A stretch of 64,000 nucleotides of DNA. It comes from Ancylobacter oerskovii. GTDB lineage: Bacteria; Pseudomonadota; Alphaproteobacteria; Rhizobiales; Xanthobacteraceae. The stretch spans positions 124,001 to 188,000 of the forward strand of contig NZ_JAHBGB010000041.1 of the NCBI RefSeq assembly GCF_018390555.1, in the 5' to 3' direction. Positions within the stretch are counted from its first letter, which is position 1, and every line of letters starts with the position of its first letter. Shown one piece after another: positions 39,367 through 49,428 of the stretch. The position numbers and the translations under genes were made by a program. The notes under the pieces are model-generated. The model was not told where the DNA came from. It saw nothing but the letters and a program-made list of their open reading frames with translations, and ran no database searches.

Positions 39367-39965
39367 CCGGCCGGCGACGGATCGGCCGGGCCGGCGGTGC
39401 GCCGCATGCGATGGAGGATGCGGTCGCCCAGGAAGACCTGGTGCACCGCCACCATGGCGACGTGCCCGGCGATGAAGGCCAGCAGCGCCCAGGCCAGCGG
39501 GCCGTGCAGCGCATTGGCCGGCGCCATCAGCCACTCGATCTTGGTATCGGAGGGGGCGAAGAGCTCGACGCCGAACGGCGCATAGCCGCGCCCCGAGCCG
39601 TAGAGCCGCGCCAGCGCCAGCGCCGGCACGACGACCATCAGCGCGTAGAGGCCGGCATGGCCGAGGCGGGCGGCAAGCCCGAGCAGCCCGCCGTCATAGG
39701 GCGGGCGATGCCGGCGATTGGCGAGCGCCCAGCCGAGCCGCACCACGACGAGAAGCAGCAGCAGCACGCCGAGGGTGGTGTGGCTGCCGACGAAGAAGCT
39801 GACCACCGGCGTGCGGCCGAGCGTGGCGCGCAGGATCATGCCGAGGAACTGCCAGGCGAAGAGCAGCGCCATGCCCCAATGCAGCGCGCGGCTGACGGTG
39901 CCGTAGCGCAGGGCGTTGTCGGTCAGGGTCGGCTGGTCGGCGGCGGGCATCGGGGCAGCAGGCAT
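39363..39965 (-). CDS. Cytochrome b561-family membrane protein
   Basis: 200-residue di-haem b-type cytochrome of the CybB kind: four membrane helices with His pairs placed for haem binding (RALHWGMALLFAWQFLG; FVGSHTTLGVLLLLL; GHAGLYALMVVVPALAL; LHGPLAWALLAFIAGHVAMVAVHQ). Such proteins oxidise ubiquinol with superoxide or shuttle electrons between membrane carriers. GGAG lies 5 bases before ATG 39965. It converges on the OMP gene and is divergent from the GlsB/YeaQ-like gene. Confidence 0.88.
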   Translation of the reverse strand: MPAAPMPAADQPTLTDNALRYGTVSRALHWGMALLFAWQFLGMILRATLGRTPVVSFFVGSHTTLGVLLLLLVVVRLGWALANRRHRPPYDGGLLGLAARLGHAGLYALMVVVPALALARLYGSGRGYAPFGVELFAPSDTKIEWLMAPANALHGPLAWALLAFIAGHVAMVAVHQVFLGDRILHRMRRTAGPADPSPAG

Positions 39966-40171
39966 GAGGTCTCCGGCGGATATGAACGACGCCTTACTAG
40001 CGTTCCCGCGCGCGCCGCGAAATCACCCGGAGAACACGATGCGGTGTGATGGAACCGCAGCGGCGGTCCGCCCGTTGTCTCGCCGGCGCCGTGGGCGCCG
40101 TCGTCAAAAGGGGATCGCGGCCAAGGCCGGATCAGGGCCGGCGCCGTCGCAAAAGGGAGCTGAGACGTTCC

Positions 40172-40435
40172 ATGGAAGATACACAGATCGGATGGATCGC
40201 CGCCATCATCATCGGCGGTGTCGCGGGCTGGATCGCCTCCGGGGTGATGAAGAGCGACACCGGAATTTTCGTGAACATCGTGCTCGGGATCATCGGCGCC
40301 GCCGTGGCGAGCTTCCTGTTCAGCTTCCTGGGCGTGAGCTTCGGCGGCTGGCTCGGCTATCTGGTGGCCGGGATCGTCGGCGCCTGCATCCTCATCTGGG
40401 GCGTGCGGGCGGTACGGGGATCGTCCGCGGCGTGA
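40172..40435 (+). CDS. GlsB/YeaQ/YmgE-family stress membrane protein
   Basis: 87-residue hydrophobic protein of the transglycosylase-associated family: WIAAIIIGGVAGWIASGVM, IVLGIIGAAVASFLFSFLG and YLVAGIVGACILIW form three membrane segments rich in Gly. Members are commonly stress-induced; function is unclear. ATG 40172 is the first Met before the conserved start; GGGAG about 13 bases upstream is a weak fit. Confidence 0.85.
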   Translation: MEDTQIGWIAAIIIGGVAGWIASGVMKSDTGIFVNIVLGIIGAAVASFLFSFLGVSFGGWLGYLVAGIVGACILIWGVRAVRGSSAA

Positions 40436-40594
40436 TGCAACGCAGCATCGCGGCGTGACGGCGCGCCGCACGTCCCGGCGTCGATCGAGGTATTCAGGTG
40501 TAGTGCAGATCGATCGACGCCTTGGCGAGGCTCGATTCGCCCGGCGCCGGAGCGGCGCCGGGTGATTCGCGGCGACGCCGCGAATCCGGTTCGA

Positions 40595-40918
40595 TTATTG
40601 AAGCTTATTTTGCGCGGCCGCCCAGGCCGGCCCTTCGCCCGCTTCCACATGCAGGACGGGAGTGACCTGCTGCGCGGCGATTTCCGCAAGGTAATTGATG
40701 GCGCTGCGGATCTGCGGGATCAGCATCGATATGTCTCGCTTGATGAGGCAAAGGTCGATGCCGACTTCCTCGAGCGCCAGAAGATGCGATTTCTTCAGCG
40801 GGCGCTCGCCCTTTTCCATTTCCACATAAGCCTGCGGCGGCAAGCCAAGACGATCCGCCAACGTTTCCTGGCTCAGGCCCCAATTCAGGCGCATGGCGAC
40901 GAGATCATTTGCGTTCAT
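40595..40918 (-). CDS. Small XRE-family DNA-binding regulator
   Basis: 107-residue protein with an N-terminal Cro/C1 helix-turn-helix (LVAMRLNWGLSQETLADRLGLPPQAYVEMEKGERPL) and a C-terminal helical tail. ATG 40918 begins the conserved domain; the frame extends further upstream without a family-like sequence. Its target is unknown; an 8-bp inverted repeat 218 bases upstream (41136-41160) is a candidate site. The gene is less GC-rich than its neighbours. Confidence 0.8.
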   Translation of the reverse strand: MNANDLVAMRLNWGLSQETLADRLGLPPQAYVEMEKGERPLKKSHLLALEEVGIDLCLIKRDISMLIPQIRSAINYLAEIAAQQVTPVLHVEAGEGPAWAAAQNKLQ

Positions 40919-41135
40919 CTGCCTATTTCCCGTGCGTCGAAAATGGCCGGTCGACAAGCTCCCGGATTCGAATACAGGACGGCTTACCTCTTCGTGAACG
41001 GGCGCAAGATCTTCCGATTTCCGGTTCGGAGAAATAACTCCGGCCGGAATCGCAACGATCTTGTCCAAAAAGAGGCGCAAACCTGATGTCGAGAACCAGG
41101 AAAGCTGCGTCATTTGCTGCCCTCACGTCATTCCG

Positions 41136-41160
41136 ATATCCCCAACAAGTGCGGGGATAT
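41136..41160. promoter_or_regulatory. Perfect inverted repeat in the 415-base gap between the XRE gene and the Hint gene
   Basis: ATATCCCC (41136-41143) and GGGGATAT (41153-41160) with a nine-base spacer, next to AT-rich sequence (41160-41215). The gap 40919-41333 has no gene I can support; a possible Cys-rich frame from 41180 runs antisense into the Hint gene. The repeat could be an operator or a stem-loop. Confidence 0.4.
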
Positions 41161-41333
41161 GAATCTAACTATGGAATAAATGTCATATCCAGTTTTTTGT
41201 TCCAATTGCGGCGCGAATACGTATTGCGTTGCGTCAAGGAACGCTCACTTTCGCGTTTGCAGTGCGGGATCGCCTGCGTGCCGTCGCGGGGCGCGGCGCC
41301 GGGCCGGCGTCGTGCCCCGCGGGCTGTCGAGGC

Positions 41334-42470
41334 TTACGCCGCGGCGGCCGGCTCCTGCGCCGCCGCGCGTCCGGCAAGCCGGGTGCGCAGGGCGGGGGGC
41401 AGCTGGCGGGCCGACTTCACGCGCGGCAGGTCGAGCTCGTCGATCGCCGGGGCCTCGCTGCCGTACAGCGCCTCATATTCCGCGTGATTGTCGAAGCGGC
41501 GGCGGGTGACGTTGTCGACGAAGGTCTCCGCCGGCATGCCCTCGGCGAGGATGAGGGCGTGGTCCGCCAGCTCGATGTGGAAATAGGTGAAGCGCGCCTC
41601 CGGCCGCTCGACGCGGCTGACCGTCGAGCCGTTGACGAGGGCGCCGGCCTGCACCAGCAGGCCGTCGATCAGCAGCGCGTGATCCGGCGACAGGAAGAGG
41701 TCGCGCGCCGGCAGGTTGTCGCCGAGCGCGCCGGCGGCGACGCGGATCGGGTAGGCGGTGAAGGGATCGGCGAACATGGCGATCACGCTCTGGCGGCCGA
41801 TCCAGCGCACCGGCCGCGCCCGGCCGTCGGCGCCGAGCACGAGATCGCCGATGACGAGGTCCTCGACCACCCGGAACCCTTCGGGCGTCGCGATCCGCGT
41901 GCCGGCGAGGAAGCAGGCATAGCCGACGGTGCCGGTGGACGGATCGAGGATGAGATCGGCGGGGTTGAAGTTGCCGGACACGGTGACCGAGGAGAGCACG
42001 CCGCCCCAGCTGGCGATCGACTGGATGGTGACGCTGCCGTCGTCGTTCGTCACCGTGTTGAAGGAGGCGATGTCGTCATCGGCGAAATGCAGCTGGTCGC
42101 CGCTTCCGAAGCCCTGGATGTCCAGGCCGGAAACCTGCGCCGGCAGGTTCACGGTGCCATCGCCGCTGCCGCTGAAGACGATCGTCGACCCGTTGATGCC
42201 ACCGCCGCCGCCGCCACCGATGCTGAAGGTCAGCGTGGACGAGCCCTCGACCTCGAAGGTGACGTCGGAGCCGCCGGTCCAGCCGGTGTTGTCGAAGGTC
42301 GCCCCGCCGGTGACCTTGATCAGCGAATGGCTGCCGGCATCGAGGTAGTCGGTGCTGACCGTTGCGCCATCGATGACCAGCGTCGAGCCGCTGCCGAGGA
42401 ACACGCCTCCATAGGACGCATCGCTATCAACCGTCGTGGTCGCGCCGTTCCCAACATTCAAATCCGCCAT
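41334..42470 (-). CDS. Hint-domain protein with N-terminal beta-repeat region
   Basis: 378-residue acidic protein. Residues 1-180 are Gly/Ser/Thr/Asp-rich with repeated short beta units (ATTTVDSDASYGGVFLGSGS), like secreted or surface adhesin segments, without a Sec signal. From Cys186 (ACFLAGTRIATPEGFRVVEDL) a Hint_2-type domain runs to about 335, with LSPDHALLIDGLLVQAGALVNG and TYFHIELADHALILAEGMPAETF. Hint domains can cleave themselves at the Cys; in bacteria the role is unclear. AAGGAG lies about 10 bases before ATG 42470. Secretion by a type I system is possible but no such genes are adjacent. Confidence 0.82.
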   Translation of the reverse strand: MADLNVGNGATTTVDSDASYGGVFLGSGSTLVIDGATVSTDYLDAGSHSLIKVTGGATFDNTGWTGGSDVTFEVEGSSTLTFSIGGGGGGGINGSTIVFSGSGDGTVNLPAQVSGLDIQGFGSGDQLHFADDDIASFNTVTNDDGSVTIQSIASWGGVLSSVTVSGNFNPADLILDPSTGTVGYACFLAGTRIATPEGFRVVEDLVIGDLVLGADGRARPVRWIGRQSVIAMFADPFTAYPIRVAAGALGDNLPARDLFLSPDHALLIDGLLVQAGALVNGSTVSRVERPEARFTYFHIELADHALILAEGMPAETFVDNVTRRRFDNHAEYEALYGSEAPAIDELDLPRVKSARQLPPALRTRLAGRAAAQEPAAAA

Positions 42471-42614
42471 CGGCCTGGCTCTCCTTGCTGTGAAATCCGA
42501 CGGCGTGGGTGGCAATTTTGCGATTAAAACGCAATGAAATTAGTAAAAAATTAGAACTAATTATTATGAATCTCTCGGATTTTTGAACGAAAAAGGTATT
42601 ATGATGGGTGTTAT

Positions 42615-42821
42615 CCCCTCCGCTTGAGGGGGGCATCCGCTCGACGGGATGGAGCCGGCGCGACTCACATGGCCGCCCGGTGGGCGGGGGGGGCACGCCG
42701 ACGCGGCGTTGCCGGCGTCAATTCCGCACAGCTTCCGGCCGCTTGTGTTTCGCCGGTCGGTGGCGTATTTCCTCGCTCGGGCTACCCCTCCCCAACGAGG
42801 GGCACCCATCTGGAAGGATGG
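42615..42821 (+). ncRNA. Structured serC leader (two similar double-hairpin modules)
   Basis: In the 357-base gap before serC, module 1 has CCCCTC/GAGGGG (42615-42631) then CATCC/GGATG (42634-42651); module 2 repeats the plan with CCCCTC/GAGGGG (42785-42802) then CCATC/GATGG (42806-42821). In module 2 the ribosome-binding GGAAGGA lies in the loop and 3' arm of the last hairpin, so folding would hide it. A conserved RNA upstream of serC (the serC motif) is known in alphaproteobacteria; identity with it is likely but not tested here. 42500-42610 is AT-rich and may hold the promoters for both directions. Confidence 0.6.
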
Positions 42822-42827
42822 TTCATC

Positions 42828-44003
<1,176 letters not shown>

Positions 44004-44154
44004 CGCCCTTGCGCTGACCCTTCCCGCCCTTGGCGCGAGGGGACGGCGAGGGGCAGGCGGCCCGGCATTCGGCGGCGCATGTTCTCCCGGCATGGGCCGC
44101 CCTGCGCGCCGGACATTCGTGTCTTCGTGGCCGTATACCCGACGAACGCTCGTC

Positions 44155-44210
44155 GTCCCCTCCCGCCAATGGCGGGACGGGTTCTGCTCTCCCGCCCGAC
44201 GGCGGGCCCG
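44155..44210. repeat. Paired palindromes between serC and serA
   Basis: TCCCGCC-aat-GGCGGGA (44161-44177) and CCCGCC-cgac-GGCGGG (44191-44206) in the 236-base serC-serA gap. They resemble the family B extragenic palindromes seen elsewhere in the window. Confidence 0.5.
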
Positions 44211-44239
44211 ACACCCCCTTTGCGAACAGGATGAGGCCG

Positions 44240-45826
44240 ATGGCTCCCCGCGTTCTGATTTCCGACGCCCTTTCCCCCGCCGCCGTGCAGATCTTCAAGG
44301 ATCGCGGCATCGAGGTCGATTTCCAGCCGAACCTCGGCAAGGACAAGGACAAGCTCGCCGAGATCATCGGCGACTATGACGGCCTCGCCATCCGCTCGGC
44401 CACCAAGGTGACGCCGAAGATCCTCGAGAAGGCGGCCCGGCTGAAGGTGGTCGGCCGCGCCGGCATCGGCGTCGACAATGTCGACATCCCCGCCTCCACC
44501 GCCCGCGGCGTGATCGTGATGAACACACCGTTCGGCAATTCCATCACCACTGCCGAGCACGCCATCGCGATGATGTTCGCGCTGGCGCGCGAGATCCCGG
44601 CCGCCGACGCCTCCACCCAGGCCGGCAAATGGGAGAAGAACCGCTTCATGGGCGTCGAGCTGACCGCCAAGACGCTCGGCATCATCGGCTGCGGCAATAT
44701 CGGCTCCATCGTCGCCGACCGCGCGCTGGGCCTGAAGATGAAGGTGGTGGCCTTCGATCCGTTCCTCTCGCCGGAGCGGGCGCTCGACCTCGGGGTGGAG
44801 AAGGTGGAGCTGGACGAGCTGCTGGCCCGCGCGGACGTGATCACCCTGCACACGCCGCTGACCGACAAGACCCGCAACGTGCTCTCCGCCGAGGCGCTGG
44901 CCAAGACCAAGAAGGGCGTGCGCATCGTCAACTGCGCCCGCGGCGGCCTCGTCGACGAGGCGGCACTGGCGGAGGCGCTGAAGAGCGGCCAGGTCGGCGG
45001 CGCCGCCTTCGACGTGTTCGTCACCGAGCCGGCCACCGAGAACCCGCTGTTCGGCCTGCCCAATGTGATCTGCACCCCGCATCTCGGCGCCTCCACCACC
45101 GAGGCGCAGGAGAATGTGGCGCTGCAGGTCGCCGAGCAGATGAGCGACTACCTGCTGCGCGGCGCCATCTCCAACGCGGTGAACTTCCCCTCGATCACCG
45201 CGGAAGAGGCTCCGAAGCTGAAGCCGTTCATCGAGCTCGCCGAGAAGCTGGGCTCCTTCGCCGGCCAGCTCACCGACACCGACATCAAGACCGTGCGCCT
45301 GACCTATGAGGGCGCGGTGGCGGAGCTGAAGATCAAGGCGCTGACCTCGGCGGCGGTGGCCGGCCTGTTGCGCCCGGCGCTCGCCGACGTCAACGTCGTC
45401 TCCGCCCCGAGCGTCGCCAAGGAGCGCGGCATCGTGGTGGAGGAGGTGACGCGCGAGGTGGCGGGCGATTTCGAGAGCCTGATCACCCTGACCGTGGTGA
45501 CCGACAAGATGGAGCGTTCGGTCTCCGGCACCGTCTTCGCCGACGGGCGGCCACGCATCGTCGACATCAAGGGCATCAAGGTGGATGCGGAGTTCGCCCC
45601 CTCGATGATCTACGTGACCAATGAGGACAAGCCGGGCTTCGTCGGCCGCTTCGCCAGCCTGCTCGGCGAGGCGGGGGTGAACATCGCCACCTTCGCGCTC
45701 GGCCGCGACCGCCAGGGCGGCGACGCCATCGCCCTCGTCGAAATCGACGGGCGGGCGCCCGACGAGGTGCTCGCCAAGGTGCAGGCGCTGCCGCATGTGA
45801 AGCAGGCCAAGCCGCTGGCGTTCTGA
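44240..45826 (+). CDS. serA: SerA, D-3-phosphoglycerate dehydrogenase
   Basis: 528-residue long-form SerA that commits 3-phosphoglycerate to serine. It has the NAD-binding GIIGCGNIGSIVADRALGLKM, the catalytic Arg/Glu/His arrangement in NCARGGLVDEAAL and TPHLGAST, an intervening domain and a C-terminal ACT domain (SMIYVTNEDKPGFVGRFASL) that can mediate serine feedback. ATG 44240 is preferred to 44231 because AGGATGAGG precedes it and MAPRVLISDALS is the family start. Confidence 0.96.
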   Translation: MAPRVLISDALSPAAVQIFKDRGIEVDFQPNLGKDKDKLAEIIGDYDGLAIRSATKVTPKILEKAARLKVVGRAGIGVDNVDIPASTARGVIVMNTPFGNSITTAEHAIAMMFALAREIPAADASTQAGKWEKNRFMGVELTAKTLGIIGCGNIGSIVADRALGLKMKVVAFDPFLSPERALDLGVEKVELDELLARADVITLHTPLTDKTRNVLSAEALAKTKKGVRIVNCARGGLVDEAALAEALKSGQVGGAAFDVFVTEPATENPLFGLPNVICTPHLGASTTEAQENVALQVAEQMSDYLLRGAISNAVNFPSITAEEAPKLKPFIELAEKLGSFAGQLTDTDIKTVRLTYEGAVAELKIKALTSAAVAGLLRPALADVNVVSAPSVAKERGIVVEEVTREVAGDFESLITLTVVTDKMERSVSGTVFADGRPRIVDIKGIKVDAEFAPSMIYVTNEDKPGFVGRFASLLGEAGVNIATFALGRDRQGGDAIALVEIDGRAPDEVLAKVQALPHVKQAKPLAF

Positions 45827-45935
45827 CGCCTTCCGCCTTCGGGCGCGCGGGGCCGGACGTTCCGGCTCCGCAAGGTCCGCCGGACCGGATCATCCGGGCG
45901 GGCGCCGCCGTCCCGCGCGGGCGGCGAGCCTCGCC

Positions 45936-46532
45936 TCAGAAGCGCCAGCCCATGAACAGGAAGGGGACGTTGCCCGGCGCGTCCCCGAAGGAGTTGGACG
46001 GCAGCGGCGGAATGTAGCTGGCAAACAGGTCCAGCCGCTTGAACAGCCGCAGGTTGAGAAGCGGCAAGATGTAGGGAATCGGCGCGCCGTCCCAGATGTC
46101 GTGGCGCATGGTGATGCCGGCCGCGTAGCCGAAGGACCAGGACAGGTTCTCGACGCTGGCGAAGGTCCAGGTGCGGCCATAGCCGAGCGCGACCTCGGGC
46201 CGGCGGTTGCTGTCCGCGAACACCATGCCGAACAGGATGTCGGACTTGACGGGCGCCACCGTCGAAGCCGGGTCTCCGTCATAGTGGTCGAAATAACGCG
46301 CATAGCCGCCACCCCAGGCCAGGTCGTTGAGATCCTTGCCGGAATCGTAGGTGGAAGAATCGTGCCAGGTGAAGCCGGTGATCAGGATCTCGTTGTGCCC
46401 CTGATGCACAAGGGCTTCGAAATCGGGAAACAGGGCGGTGACAAGATCTTCGGCCGAGGAACTCGAAATTCCTCCGAAGACAAGCAAGGCCGCGAGTCCT
46501 GGGCGAAGCCAGGCTTGTATATTTTGCGCCAT
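45936..46532 (-). CDS. pagP: PagP-like lipid A palmitoyltransferase
   Basis: 198-residue outer-membrane enzyme with a signal peptide (cut near SSA-EDL). The PagP catalytic residues can be placed: His57 (FTWHDSSTY), Asp107 and Ser108 (GMVFADSNRRPEV), in the order of His33, Asp76 and Ser77 of E. coli PagP. Strand patterns also match: LAWGGGYARYF, VALGYGRTW, LSWSFGYAAGITMRHD, and a C-terminal aromatic end GWRF. It would transfer palmitate from phospholipid to lipid A. Converges on serA. PagP is scarce in alphaproteobacteria as far as I know. Confidence 0.82.
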   Translation of the reverse strand: MAQNIQAWLRPGLAALLVFGGISSSSAEDLVTALFPDFEALVHQGHNEILITGFTWHDSSTYDSGKDLNDLAWGGGYARYFDHYDGDPASTVAPVKSDILFGMVFADSNRRPEVALGYGRTWTFASVENLSWSFGYAAGITMRHDIWDGAPIPYILPLLNLRLFKRLDLFASYIPPLPSNSFGDAPGNVPFLFMGWRF

Positions 46533-46744
46533 GCACCTGCAGCCCCCCGGCCAGTGGGCTGACTATATTCAGGCGGATTCGTTTTGTCAGCAGGTATTAC
46601 GCTGGGGAATGCCGGTTGCTGCCTGAGGCGAATGTAGCCGGGCAGCGAGGCGGGAGCCGCCTTTCTCCGTGCCAATGGCGGAGACGGCCGTTGCCAAGCG
46701 GACCGGCGCGGCCGGCCCGCTTCGTCGCCAGGCGAGAGGAGGGC

Positions 46745-47392
<648 letters not shown>

Positions 47393-47637
47393 GGCGGAAA
47401 TCCTTCAGCGACTATCCTGGGCCGGATCGACGGCCGGCGACAATATGACCGGACATGCCGGGAAACGTGGCGCCAATCAACCGCCCCCGGCGCCGAATGT
47501 CGAGAGCCGATCCGCGGTACGGCGCGGTTTCCCGTCGCCGGGCGCGCGGGAGGCGCGGCCCAGCGGCGGCACCGACCTTGCAAGCCGGCCATCGCGCTGC
47601 AAACCTGCCGCCTCCGCTTCCGACCGCGAGACCCCGC

Positions 47638-48564
47638 ATGCCGCCGATCTTCAGCCATGACCAGCCCTATCCCCGCGACCTGATCGGCTATGGCCGCCAT
47701 GTGCCGGACCCTCGCTGGCCGGGCGCGGCGCGGGTCTGCGTGCAGTTCGTGGTGAATTACGAGGAGGGCGGCGAGAACTGCATCCTGCACGGCGACGCGG
47801 CCTCCGAGGCGTTCCTGTCCGAGATCGTCGGCGCCCAGCCCTGGCCGGGCCAGCGGCACATGAACATGGAGTCGATCTACGAATATGGCGCCCGCGCCGG
47901 CTTCTGGCGCCTGTGGCGGCTGTTCACCCGCCGCAATTTGCCGGTGACGGTGTTCGGGGTCGCCACCGCGCTCGCCCGCAACCCGGAAGTGGTGGCGGCG
48001 ATGAAGGAGGCGGACTGGGAGATCGCCAGCCACGGGCTGCGCTGGATCGACTATCGCGACCATTCCCACGCGGCGGAGAAGGCTGATTTCGATGCCGCCA
48101 TCGCCCTGCACACGCAGGCGACCGGCGAGCGGCCGCTCGGCTGGTACACCGGGCGCACCTCCGTGCATACGCGGGCGATCACCATGGAGGAGGGCGGCTT
48201 CCTCTATGATTCCGATGCCTATGCCGACGACCTGCCCTATTGGGTGGAAGGGCCGAAGGGGCCGCATCTGACCATTCCCTACACGCTCGACGCCAACGAC
48301 ATGCGCTTCGCGGTGGCGGGCGGCTTCAATTCTGGCGACCAGTTCTTCGCCTATCTGCGCGACAGCTTCGACGCGCTCCATGCCGAGGGAGCCGAAGCGC
48401 CGAAGATGATGTCGGTGGGGCTGCATTGCCGCCTCGTGGGGCGGCCGGGCCGGATCGTGGCGCTGGAGCGCTTCCTCGACCACATCGCCCGCCACGACCG
48501 CGTATGGGTGGCGCGGCGGATCGACATCGCCCGCCACTGGCACGCCGAACACCCGGCGACATGA
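47638..48564 (+). CDS. puuE: PuuE-type allantoinase (polysaccharide deacetylase family)
   Basis: 308-residue NodB-fold protein matching cofactor-independent allantoinase PuuE: YPRDLIGYGRHVPDPRWPG at the N-terminus, VVNYEEGGENCILHGD, IASHGLRWIDYRDHS, and GWYTGRTSVHTRAI. It would open allantoin to allantoate in urate breakdown. ATG 47638 gives the usual start. The stop overlaps an ATGA at 48561; the MliC-like gene follows. The NCS2 permease at 6134 could supply the pathway. Confidence 0.87.
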   Translation: MPPIFSHDQPYPRDLIGYGRHVPDPRWPGAARVCVQFVVNYEEGGENCILHGDAASEAFLSEIVGAQPWPGQRHMNMESIYEYGARAGFWRLWRLFTRRNLPVTVFGVATALARNPEVVAAMKEADWEIASHGLRWIDYRDHSHAAEKADFDAAIALHTQATGERPLGWYTGRTSVHTRAITMEEGGFLYDSDAYADDLPYWVEGPKGPHLTIPYTLDANDMRFAVAGGFNSGDQFFAYLRDSFDALHAEGAEAPKMMSVGLHCRLVGRPGRIVALERFLDHIARHDRVWVARRIDIARHWHAEHPAT

Positions 48565-48575
48565 AGGAGACGACG

Positions 48576-48935
48576 ATGATCCGTACCCTGCCTGCCGCGG
48601 CCGGCCTCGCCCTGCTTGCCGCCGGCCCGGCATTGGCCGACACGCTCGCCATCCCGTTGCCCAAAGGCGCGACGGTGCAGACCATTCAGGCCGCCTATCG
48701 CTGCGCCGATGGCAGCCGGCTCGCCGTGAGCTACTACAACGCCCCGCCGGTGGCGCTGGCGAGCCTGACGGTGGGCGGCGAATTCGTGGTGCTGGCCAAT
48801 GTGCTCTCCGGCTCCGGCGCCCGCTATGCCGGCGGGCGCTTCATCTGGTGGAGCAAGGGCCGGGACGGCGACCTCTACGATCTCACCAAGGGCGAGAAGG
48901 CGCCGCCGCTGCACTGCCAGGGGGAGGCGGGCTGA
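48576..48935 (+). CDS. MliC-family (C-type lysozyme inhibitor-like) periplasmic protein
   Basis: 119-residue exported protein: signal peptide ending ALA-DTL (about residue 22), then an MliC-like barrel with Cys43 in YRCADGSRLAVSYYN, VLANVLSGSGARYAGGRFIWWSKG and a C-terminal Cys114, which probably form the family disulfide. Such proteins inhibit host lysozyme. GAAGGAG lies 6 bases before ATG 48576 and overlaps the puuE stop. Confidence 0.8.
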   Translation: MIRTLPAAAGLALLAAGPALADTLAIPLPKGATVQTIQAAYRCADGSRLAVSYYNAPPVALASLTVGGEFVVLANVLSGSGARYAGGRFIWWSKGRDGDLYDLTKGEKAPPLHCQGEAG

Positions 48936-48952
48936 CGCCGGCGCACCGCCGC

Positions 48953-49384
48953 TCAATCGCGGGAGGTGAGATGGGCCGGGAGATGGCGCTGCACCACCAG
49001 GACCAGCAGCGCCGTCGACCAGCCGAACATCAATATGCCGTTCGCCGAGGCCAGCGGCCCGAGCAGGCGGGTCTCGACGATCCGCTGCGAGCCGCCATAG
49101 CCGAGCGTCGTGTAATTGACGAAGGCCGAGTAGTAGGCGTCCTCGGAAACGGGCGCGAGACCCAGCGTATCGAAGAGCAGGCCCCACAGCCCGACCTCCA
49201 GGACATGGGCGGCCAGCATCACCAGATAGGTGGTGACCAGCGCGACGGCGAGGCGCAGGTGGCCGCGGCCGCGCATGACGTGATGAAACGGATTCATCAG
49301 GGCGACGAGCAACTGGGTACCGGCGAGGTGGATCAGCATGGCGACGAGGCTGACCGCGAGACCGAGGAAAAGATCGCTTATCAT
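48953..49384 (-). CDS. Two-TM potassium channel (Ion_trans_2 type)
   Basis: 143-residue membrane protein with hydrophobic segments at about 5-30 and 45-70, a pore region ending in the selectivity filter TTLGYGG (92-98) and a last helix (ASANGILMFGWSTALLVLV). No cytoplasmic sensor domain follows, so it is a minimal channel subunit that would work as a tetramer. Converges on the MliC-like gene. Confidence 0.85.
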   Translation of the reverse strand: MISDLFLGLAVSLVAMLIHLAGTQLLVALMNPFHHVMRGRGHLRLAVALVTTYLVMLAAHVLEVGLWGLLFDTLGLAPVSEDAYYSAFVNYTTLGYGGSQRIVETRLLGPLASANGILMFGWSTALLVLVVQRHLPAHLTSRD

Positions 49385-49428
49385 GGATATGCCGCTTGGA
49401 TGGAACGGTAGGCAGGGGAGCCGAGTCG

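Noticed and set aside
40575-40600. GGTTCGATTATTG resembling a tRNA T-loop
   Set aside because: No cloverleaf, acceptor or anticodon stem can be drawn around it.
41180-41509. Plus-strand frame starting MSYPVFCSNCGANTYC, a zinc-ribbon-like start
   Set aside because: Only the first ~25 residues look protein-like; the rest runs antisense through the end of the Hint gene. No good ribosome-binding site.
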